A stretch of DNA of 5,145 nucleotides. Origin: an uncultured Porphyromonadaceae bacterium. Its GTDB lineage: Bacteria > Bacteroidota > Bacteroidia > Bacteroidales > Muribaculaceae. The DNA lies in NCBI GenBank assembly GCA_947176545.1, contig CAMWRB010000112.1, positions 1-5,145 of the forward strand, in the 5' to 3' direction. This document shows, piece after piece, positions 1 through 5,145 of the stretch. The stretch's first letter is position 1, and every line of letters starts with the position of its first letter. The notes beneath the pieces were generated by a model. The model saw only the letters and a program-made list of their open reading frames with translations. It did not search any database and had not been told where the DNA came from. Both the position numbers and the translations under genes were made by a program.

Positions 1-1
1 C

Positions 2-1441
2 ATCAGCCGTCAGCTCTGGTGGGGACATCGCATCCCGGCATACTATTATGAAAACGGCGCCGGAGAGACATGTATCGCTGTTGGCGAAACCCGTGAGGAC
101 GCATTGGCAAAAGCCCGTCAGGCCTCCGGTCTCGACCTTAAAGCCGATGACCTGCGGCAGGATGAGGGTGCCCTCGACACTTGGTTCTCGTCATGGCTAT
201 GGCCCATCACCCTATTCAACGGTATTCTCGACCCGGGCAATCGTGAGATTAACTACTATTATCCGACTGCGACACTTGTCACCGGGCCTGACATCATTTT
301 CTTCTGGGTTGCCCGTATGATAATGGCTGGCTATGAATATGTCGGCAACAAACCCTTCGATAATGTATATTTCACCGGCATCGTACGTGATAAAATCGGC
401 CGTAAAATGTCCAAATCCCTGGGTAACAGTCCCGACCCGCTGAAACTCATCGAGGATTATGGAGCAGACGGTGTGAGAATGGGTCTGATGCTCGCGGCAC
501 CGGCCGGTAATGACATCATGTATGATGACTCGCTGTGCGAACAGGGCCGTAACTTCTGTAACAAGATATGGAACGCGTTCCGTCTGGTCAAAGGCTGGGA
601 TGTTGACTCCACCATACCTCAGCCTGACGCGGCCCGTAACGGTATCGAATGGTTCAAGGCCAGACTCTCGGCTACTCTCGAAGAGGTCGAGGACCTTATG
701 GGTAAATTCCGTATATCGGAGGCACTGATGGCTGTTTATAAACTGTTCTGGGATGAATTCTCGTCATGGTATCTTGAAGTGGTTAAACCGGCATACGGTT
801 CTCCGATAGACGCCGCAACATACGAAGCCACACTTGAATTCTTTGACGCATTGCTCCGAATGCTCCATCCCTTCATGCCTTTTATCACCGAAGAGCTGTG
901 GCAACATCTGTACGAGCGTAAAGCCGGTGAGAGCATTATGTATGCCCCAATGCCCGAACCGTATGACATCGCTGACCGTGACCGGACAATCCGTCGCTTC
1001 GAGACCCTTAAGGAAATCATGGCCGGTATCCGCACCATACGCAAGCAGAAACAAATACCCCAGAAGAATGCTGTCATGCTCGAAGTCAAAGGTGCTCATG
1101 ACGACGCGCTCGATGCCATCCTTATCAAGATGGGTAATATAAGCGCTATTGACTTTGTTGATGAGAAAGGGCCGATGTCACAGGCATTCCTCGTCGGCAC
1201 GGTTGAGTATGCCGTTCCCCTTGAGGATAATATCAATCCTGAGGAGGAGATTAAGAAGCTTGAAGCAGACCTGGAGTATCAGAAAAAGTTCCTTGCCGGC
1301 GTCGAGAAGAAGCTTTCCAACGAACGTTTCGTATCCTCGGCACCTGAAAAGGTCGTAGCTCTCGAACGTAAAAAACAGAGTGATGCCAACGAAAAAATTG
1401 CTGCTATAGAAGCGGCCTTGGCAAATCTGAAAAAACTTTAA
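2..1441 (+). CDS. valS: Valyl-tRNA synthetase, C-terminal part (5' truncated by window edge)
   Basis: The cytoplasmic class I aminoacyl-tRNA synthetase that charges tRNA-Val with valine using ATP. The reading frame is open from base 2, so the gene starts before the window; 479 residues are visible. The first visible residues, [15 protein letters not shown], are the conserved segment that re-enters the Rossmann catalytic core after the editing domain. ALDTWFSSW follows near visible residues 57-65, and the ATP-binding KMSKS loop is at residues 135-139 (bases 404-418). The helical anticodon-binding domain follows (conserved [13 protein letters not shown] stretch, then roughly to residue 330). 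The last ~70 residues, from [12 protein letters not shown], are the charged Leu/Lys/Glu-rich coiled-coil arm typical of ValRS that contacts tRNA. The coiled-coil tail and DTWFSS context favour ValRS over IleRS or LeuRS. The HIGH motif and editing domain, about 400 residues, lie off the left edge. It ends in TAA; no terminator is visible before ald. Confidence 0.97.
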   Translation: MSRQLWWGHRIPAYYYENGAGETCIAVGETREDALAKARQASGLDLKADDLRQDEGALDTWFSSWLWPITLFNGILDPGNREINYYYPTATLVTGPDIIFFWVARMIMAGYEYVGNKPFDNVYFTGIVRDKIGRKMSKSLGNSPDPLKLIEDYGADGVRMGLMLAAPAGNDIMYDDSLCEQGRNFCNKIWNAFRLVKGWDVDSTIPQPDAARNGIEWFKARLSATLEEVEDLMGKFRISEALMAVYKLFWDEFSSWYLEVVKPAYGSPIDAATYEATLEFFDALLRMLHPFMPFITEELWQHLYERKAGESIMYAPMPEPYDIADRDRTIRRFETLKEIMAGIRTIRKQKQIPQKNAVMLEVKGAHDDALDAILIKMGNISAIDFVDEKGPMSQAFLVGTVEYAVPLEDNINPEEEIKKLEADLEYQKKFLAGVEKKLSNERFVSSAPEKVVALERKKQSDANEKIAAIEAALANLKKL

Positions 1442-1476
1442 CCAATATATTAATCAATCTAATCCCTTAAATCACC

Positions 1477-2583
1477 ATGAAAATCGGTATTCCGAAAGAG
1501 ATTAAAAACAATGAGAATCGCGTCGGTGCAACCCCCGCGGGAGTAAAAGAACTCGTAAAGCACGGTCATTCCGTATACGTGCAGCACACCGCCGGCGAAG
1601 GTAGCGGATTCGCTGACTCTGAATATGAAGCTGCCGGTGCTACAATTCTTCCGACCATCGAGGATGTATATGGCACTGTCGATATGATAATCAAGGTTAA
1701 AGAGCCGATTGAACCCGAATATAAGCTCGTTCGCAAGGGTCAGCTCCTCTTTACCTATTTCCACTTTGCAAGCGACCTGCCCCTTACCGAGGCTATGCTC
1801 GCCAGTGGTGCGACCTGCATCGCCTACGAGACAGTACGCGACCGTCAGGGCACACTCCCTCTGCTCATCCCTATGTCTGAAGTTGCAGGCAGAATGTCTG
1901 TACAGGAGGGTGCGCGTTTCCTTGAGAAGCCTCAGGGAGGCCGTGGTCTCCTCCTGGGTGGTGTTCCCGGTGTCAAGCCCGCACGCGTTCTCGTATTGGG
2001 TGCCGGAGTCGTAGGTCGTAATGCAGCTCTTATGGCAGCCGGTCTGGGTGCTGACGTGACTATCACCGATATTTCTCTCCCGGTACTCCGTCACTGCGCT
2101 GAGGTAATGCCCAAGAACGTCAAGACTCTCTATTCATCACAACACAATATCGAGAACGAACTGCCGACTACTGACCTCGTAATCGGTTCAGTTCTCATCC
2201 CCGGTGCTAAAGCTCCTCACCTCATCACAGCCGATATGGTCAAGATGCTCCGTCCAGGCTCCGTGATGGTCGACGTCGCTATCGACCAGGGTGGTTGCTT
2301 CGAGACTTCACACGCTACAACTCACAGTGAGCCGACATTCGTTGTAGATGGCGTTGTACATTATGCTGTCGCCAACATCCCCGGTGCAGTTCCCTACACT
2401 TCTACTCTCGCTCTGACCAACGCAACTCTTCCCTACGCACTGCGTTTGGCCGATATGGGCTGGATTGAGGCTTGCAAGAAAGACCCCGGATTGGCTGAAG
2501 GTGTCAATATCGTCGACGGCAAGATTACATTCAAGGGTGTAGCCGAAGCATTTGACATGCCCTACACTCCCCTCTCACTCTGA
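1477..2583 (+). CDS. ald: Alanine dehydrogenase (NAD-dependent)
   Basis: Catalyses reversible oxidative deamination of L-alanine to pyruvate and ammonia with NAD+; a cytoplasmic enzyme linking alanine, nitrogen and central carbon metabolism. At 368 residues it has the usual family length (about 370). The N-terminus MKIGIPKEIK is the family signature, which fixes the start. Residues known from the family are in place with the same numbering as characterised bacterial enzymes: substrate-contacting Arg15 and Lys75 (in KVKEP), His96 (in TYFHFASD), the NAD-binding Rossmann loop GAGVVG at 175-180, Asp198 at the end of the next strand, and catalytic Asp270 (in DVAIDQGG). It ends ...YTPLSL with tandem in-frame stops TGA TAA. 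The start has no Shine-Dalgarno sequence, as is common in Bacteroidetes. It lies 35 A+T-rich bases after valS with no recognisable promoter or terminator between, so transcription may be shared. Leucine codon use is strongly skewed to CTC. The paralogous transhydrogenase alpha subunit is excluded by length and the complete active site. Confidence 0.97.
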   Translation: MKIGIPKEIKNNENRVGATPAGVKELVKHGHSVYVQHTAGEGSGFADSEYEAAGATILPTIEDVYGTVDMIIKVKEPIEPEYKLVRKGQLLFTYFHFASDLPLTEAMLASGATCIAYETVRDRQGTLPLLIPMSEVAGRMSVQEGARFLEKPQGGRGLLLGGVPGVKPARVLVLGAGVVGRNAALMAAGLGADVTITDISLPVLRHCAEVMPKNVKTLYSSQHNIENELPTTDLVIGSVLIPGAKAPHLITADMVKMLRPGSVMVDVAIDQGGCFETSHATTHSEPTFVVDGVVHYAVANIPGAVPYTSTLALTNATLPYALRLADMGWIEACKKDPGLAEGVNIVDGKITFKGVAEAFDMPYTPLSL

Positions 2584-2624
2584 TAAGACAGACCCACACT
2601 CGCATAACGCGACATAAAACCAAA

Positions 2625-2662
2625 GCCCGCACAGACCCGGATTCCCCTCCGTCTGTGCGGGC
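2625..2662. terminator. Convergent-gene terminator hairpin
   Basis: A perfect 12-bp inverted repeat, GCCCGCACAGAC (2625-2636) and GTCTGTGCGGGC (2651-2662), encloses a 14-base loop in the spacer between ald and the convergent - strand operon. Read on the - strand the stem is followed by TTTGGTTTTATG, a good T-rich tract (7 T in the first 9 bases), so it should act as an intrinsic terminator for the secreted-protein operon. On the + strand the stem is followed by AAATTGTTTG, a poor T-tract, so termination of ald here would be weaker or rely on the stem alone or another mechanism. Confidence 0.8.
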
Positions 2663-2689
2663 AAATTGTTTGCCATCCGCTCCCTTTTA

Positions 2690-3331
2690 CTATTTTACCA
2701 AAATCTTACGGCCGTTGGAGATATAGATGCCGGGGTGCGTCGGTTTCTGTTTGTATTCGTGTCCGAAAATATCATAATACCTCACGCTCTTGTCCGCGTT
2801 ATCGGCATTCATCTTATCGACAAAGGTTGCAGCGTTGAGCGTTACGGTAATCTTGGGTGTGCGGCTTTGCTTGAATGAGGTCAGTGTGACATCCCGAACA
2901 TCACTGTATACGGCGTACCATGTGTTCTCCTCCCATACATAGCTGCCGACATTCGGCATCAATGTTACGTCAGGTTGCTGACCGCTGAACGACATATCGA
3001 ACACGATATTGTCGAATGAGAAATTATCATCGGTGAGAACAAATCGGATTGACTCGCCGTCATATATGCGGAGGTCACAACCGGCATCATACGAATGATA
3101 GATTCTGACATGAGTGTTGCTTGCCGAATTTTCCGTAAAGGATATTTCTACAGGACCTTCGGTGAAAGTTATGTCCGCCACGGAAACTCCCTCTTTCAAA
3201 GAAGGCTCGACTATTGAAGGTGTCAGCGATTCCGGGTCGGCGAAATCAAAGATGTATGTCAGCCGGTCACTGTTTTGGGCTGAAACCAAGATTGGAGAGA
3301 GTAATAGAATTGCTAAAAGTTGCTTTTTCAT
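2690..3331 (-). CDS. Small secreted protein with Bacteroidales C-terminal sorting-like module
   Basis: I cannot assign a function to this 213-residue exported protein. The N-terminus MKKQLLAILLLSPILVSAQ is a clear Sec signal peptide (two Lys, hydrophobic core, V-S-A before the likely cut after residue 18). The cut is followed by Gln rather than Cys, so it is not a lipoprotein. Residues 19-180 appear beta-rich. They contain a pattern seen in many secreted Bacteroidales proteins: LRIYDGESIRF (87-97), then a segment ending DNIVFDMSF (107-115), then NTWYA...VTLTSF and RTPKITVTL. The C-terminal ~31 residues (183-213: YYDIFGHEYK..., GIYISNGRKILVK) resemble the 'YdlqGr...GIYivngkKvlvk' module found at the ends of exported Bacteroidales proteins and related to type IX secretion C-terminal domains. 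The frame is open upstream to an ATG at 3430, but the signal peptide and a GAGG ribosome site fix the start at 3331. The gene begins 53 bases after the DUF2400 stop; no internal terminator is visible. Confidence 0.82.
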   Translation of the reverse strand: MKKQLLAILLLSPILVSAQNSDRLTYIFDFADPESLTPSIVEPSLKEGVSVADITFTEGPVEISFTENSASNTHVRIYHSYDAGCDLRIYDGESIRFVLTDDNFSFDNIVFDMSFSGQQPDVTLMPNVGSYVWEENTWYAVYSDVRDVTLTSFKQSRTPKITVTLNAATFVDKMNADNADKSVRYYDIFGHEYKQKPTHPGIYISNGRKILVK

Positions 3332-3337
3332 ATTTTT

Positions 3338-3341
3338 CCTC
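3338..3341 (-). promoter_or_regulatory. Ribosome binding site of the secreted-protein gene
   Basis: On the - strand the bases TGAGGAAAAATATG place a GAGG core six bases before the ATG at 3331. This supports choosing that ATG over the in-frame upstream ATG at 3430, which lies inside the DUF2400 coding region. It stands out because the ald and DUF2400 starts show no comparable site. Confidence 0.6.
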
Positions 3342-3384
3342 ACGGCACTTTGTACCGCGTTAATTAGATTATTTCGCTTTAGGT

Positions 3385-4164
3385 TCAGCACCCTATACCG
3401 ATACCGAAGAGGGCGTAATCGTACAGACAAGGGTCGTCAGGGCGAAGGAGACGGCACTGTTCCGTCAGTTCATCAACTGTCTTACGGTCGTTTGCTCGCC
3501 GTGTTATGAGTCCCAAATCGCGCGCGGTGTTGCCGACATGCACATCGAGAGGGATATACAGCTTTGATTTCGGTATACTGTGCCACACGCCCATATCGAC
3601 TATGCCATCATCACGGACAAGCCATCTGAGTGCCATATTGACACGTTTCAGCGCAGTCATCTTCAGATTCTGAGGCAATCCCCGGCTGTCAGTCCTACCT
3701 CCGTTTGCGTCAGCTGTTATGCCATTGATAGCCTCGACCAAACGCCATGCGGGTGCCTCCTCCTCTCCGGCACGAATAGAAGCCGAAAATGCATCGAGCG
3801 ACTCATGTCGTTTATAAATCTCATGCAGTCCCCGAAGCAGATGCTTTAAATTACGCCCGAAGAATGTCCTGTGTATATTGACCTCATCGGGAAAATCTTC
3901 GTAGCCCTGTTCCATTATGTACTTATACGGGGCATGGTCCATCAGACCCATAAGACGGCCGGCATCGCGGCATATCATCTTGCGGTTACCCCAGGCGATA
4001 ATTGCCGAAAGCAACGCAGCCACTTCGATGTCACGTACGTCTGTAAACTGACGCGGAAACTGAACCGGGTCATTCTCTATGAATTCCGGACGATTGATAC
4101 GTTTGGCCTCGCTGTCCAGTAATTCAATGATATCGGAGGAGATGACAGGTAATTCAGTATTCAT
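3385..4164 (-). CDS. DUF2400 / TIGR02757 family protein
   Basis: A 259-residue protein of a conserved family (DUF2400, TIGR02757) found mainly in Bacteroidetes; I know of no established function. Family hallmarks by position: FIENDPVQFPRQF at 28-40, AAIIAWG-like SAIIAWGNRKMI at 53-64, HRTFFGRNL in the middle, RGLPQNLKMTALKRVNMALRWLVR (about 161-184), WHSIPKSKLYIPLDVHVGN (194-212), and the C-terminal DDPCLYDYALFGIGI. The length is normal. There is no signal peptide or membrane segment, so it should be cytoplasmic. The LDVHVGNTARDLGL stretch (Asp207, His209) resembles the catalytic-Asp region of endonuclease III-type HhH-GPD DNA glycosylases (VDTHIFRV in Nth). However, no GxGxKTA hairpin and no C-x6-C-x2-C-x5-C iron-sulphur cluster are seen (the Cys residues are 65, 237, 246 and 259). 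A nucleic-acid role is therefore only a hypothesis. Its ATG overlaps the stop of the upstream hydrolase gene (ATGA), which implies translational coupling. Confidence 0.92.
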   Translation of the reverse strand: MNTELPVISSDIIELLDSEAKRINRPEFIENDPVQFPRQFTDVRDIEVAALLSAIIAWGNRKMICRDAGRLMGLMDHAPYKYIMEQGYEDFPDEVNIHRTFFGRNLKHLLRGLHEIYKRHESLDAFSASIRAGEEEAPAWRLVEAINGITADANGGRTDSRGLPQNLKMTALKRVNMALRWLVRDDGIVDMGVWHSIPKSKLYIPLDVHVGNTARDLGLITRRANDRKTVDELTEQCRLLRPDDPCLYDYALFGIGIGC

Positions 4165-5144
4165 GGCTTTATTCTTACCGGTAACGATTCACGATTCATG
4201 CGGTCCAATGCTGTAACTGCAAACGTCATACCCTCTATGGACTCCGGAGCTATATCTTCACTTATCATCACCCGCGTATAGGGAGTCAAAGCAATAATTG
4301 TCTGAGAGTCGGAAATATCTTCGCTATCCTCTCCGGGGAAAAACTGGTAAACCACATATTTTGTCTGGTCAGTAGCGGTCTGTTTGAGTCCGTCGGGCAC
4401 TTCATCCCAGACTAAGAATGTCTTGCCGTTCTGACGTTCTATCTTCAGATTTCTGACCTTTTCCGGGCGTACCTTCTCATCGCCGAATGCCGGCGGAAGC
4501 GCTATTGTCGATTGATATTTGAGCGAGAGTGAGTCCGCGACACCTTTATAGTTGTCAGTAACCCAATAACCGTGCCACCACACATTGCCACCGACATTTT
4601 TAAGCTTACGGCTCAATTTTACTTTGGTGTCAAGCTCGTTGGTGTCGTGATTGCCGGGGTCTGCGGAGTCCATAGTGCGCTTGGTGTCCTGACCGATATA
4701 AAGCTGTACCTTGGGATTGATATTGTCATTCCACCAGTGGGCGAGATGTCTGCTCGGAGCGGCTTTCATATCGAGTGTCCAGTACAATTGCGGTACGACA
4801 TAATCCACCCACCCCTTATCGGCCCATAACAGCACATCGGCATATAAATCGTCGTAATTCTGGAGGCCGGATGAGTTTGAGCCGCGAGGGTCACTGCTCT
4901 TGTTGCGCCATATACCGAACGGACTCACACCGAAACGCACCCACGGTTTATTCTGCTTGATAGTGCTGTACATCTGTTGTATGAGCAAATCAACATTGTG
5001 ACGGCGCCACGCGTTACGTTCCATTCCGTTGCCGAACGTGGCATAGGCTACCGCATCGTCAGTAAACTTTCTGCCATTGGCCGGATACGGATAGAAGTAA
5101 TCATCTATATGTATGGCATCGACATCATATCTGGTGACAATATC
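4161..5144 (-). CDS. GHL10/DUF187-type putative glycoside hydrolase with FnIII-like tail, C-terminal part
   Basis: The C-terminal 327 residues of a protein of the glycosyl-hydrolase-like 10 family (DUF187, YngK-like), a TIM-barrel group related to glycoside hydrolases whose substrates are mostly unknown. The frame is open through the window's right edge; the ATG at 5024 is internal, because the residues before it continue the domain. Visible landmarks are DAIHIDDYFYPYP (residues 9-21), WRRHNVDLLIQQMY and PWVRFGVSPFGIW (up to 79), VDYVVPQLYW (113-122), VQLYIGQD, and GGNVWWHGYW near 184-194. From about residue 227 (PEKVRNLKIERQ...TFLVWDEV...) to the end lies a fibronectin-III-like domain with the expected W, the Y-V-V-Y strand and a final FAVTALDRMNRES segment. 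Family members are usually exported lipoproteins in Bacteroidetes, but the signal region is off-window. No C-terminal sorting module is present. It overlaps the DUF2400 start by four bases and is probably the upstream gene of a shared transcript. Confidence 0.92.
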   Translation of the reverse strand, partial: DIVTRYDVDAIHIDDYFYPYPANGRKFTDDAVAYATFGNGMERNAWRRHNVDLLIQQMYSTIKQNKPWVRFGVSPFGIWRNKSSDPRGSNSSGLQNYDDLYADVLLWADKGWVDYVVPQLYWTLDMKAAPSRHLAHWWNDNINPKVQLYIGQDTKRTMDSADPGNHDTNELDTKVKLSRKLKNVGGNVWWHGYWVTDNYKGVADSLSLKYQSTIALPPAFGDEKVRPEKVRNLKIERQNGKTFLVWDEVPDGLKQTATDQTKYVVYQFFPGEDSEDISDSQTIIALTPYTRVMISEDIAPESIEGMTFAVTALDRMNRESLPVRIKP

Positions 5145-5145
5145 A

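Noticed and set aside
736..1099. Two overlapping - strand open frames opposite valS
   Set aside because: Both are antisense to the conserved anticodon-binding region of ValRS, overlap each other, and show no family resemblance.
1459..2094. Long open frame (211 codons) on the - strand opposite the ald gene
   Set aside because: It lies entirely antisense to the unambiguous alanine dehydrogenase; its protein is low in hydrophobic core and rich in Thr/Arg/Cys with no recognisable domain, and codon bias in ald easily leaves such an open antisense frame.
2666..2878. Small + strand open frame starting just after the terminator hairpin
   Set aside because: It is antisense to the conserved C-terminal module of the secreted protein and has no recognisable features of its own.
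3332..3384. Possible promoter for the secreted-protein gene (TACAAAG and a TTAATTAGATT stretch)
   Set aside because: Neither matches the Bacteroidetes TAnnTTTG / TTTG pair at proper spacing; A+T content alone is not enough.
3332..3430. N-terminal extension of the secreted protein to an in-frame ATG at 3430
   Set aside because: The extension would add an Arg-rich 33-residue segment before a perfect signal peptide and overlap the DUF2400 3' end; the GAGG site before 3331 supports the shorter form.
3114..3509. Open frame of 131 codons on the + strand across the secreted-protein/DUF2400 junction
   Set aside because: It is antisense to two real genes, with no ribosome site, domain or signal peptide; a shadow frame.
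1..5145. Mobile element, CRISPR, tRNA/rRNA or defence-system content
   Set aside because: I looked for direct and inverted repeats flanking genes, spaced repeats, transposase motifs and tRNA-like cloverleaf sequences, and saw none; all of the sequence except short spacers is accounted for by five genes.

Overview
This window looks like a chromosomal core segment from a member of the Bacteroidales, plausibly a gut lineage such as Muribaculaceae. The evidence is the small secreted protein with a C-terminal module typical of Bacteroidales exported proteins, a DUF2400 (TIGR02757) protein, a GHL10/DUF187 glycoside-hydrolase-like protein with a fibronectin-III-like tail, roughly balanced base composition, and starts that mostly lack a Shine-Dalgarno sequence. 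The family-level placement is an inference from style, not a measurement.

The left half (1-2583) is read on the + strand. It holds the C-terminal ~55% of valyl-tRNA synthetase (valS; the 5' end lies outside the window) and, 35 bases later, a complete alanine dehydrogenase (ald). No terminator separates the two, so read-through from valS into ald is possible.

The right half (2690-5145) is read on the - strand, in this order: the 3' part of a GHL10-type putative glycoside hydrolase (5' end outside the window), a DUF2400/TIGR02757 protein whose start overlaps the hydrolase stop in an ATGA junction, and a 213-residue secreted protein beginning 53 bases further on. The spacing suggests one transcription unit, although the secreted gene has its own good ribosome binding site and could be separately expressed.

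The two halves converge on a 106-base intergenic spacer (2584-2689) containing a perfect 12-bp G+C-rich hairpin. Its better T-tract faces the - strand operon.

I found no mobile element, CRISPR array, RNA gene, phage gene or defence-like module. Most of the window is ordinary housekeeping sequence. The parts worth a second look are the uncharacterised DUF2400 protein, which has an endonuclease III-like Asp-x-His segment without the usual helix-hairpin-helix, and the uncharacterised secreted protein downstream of it.
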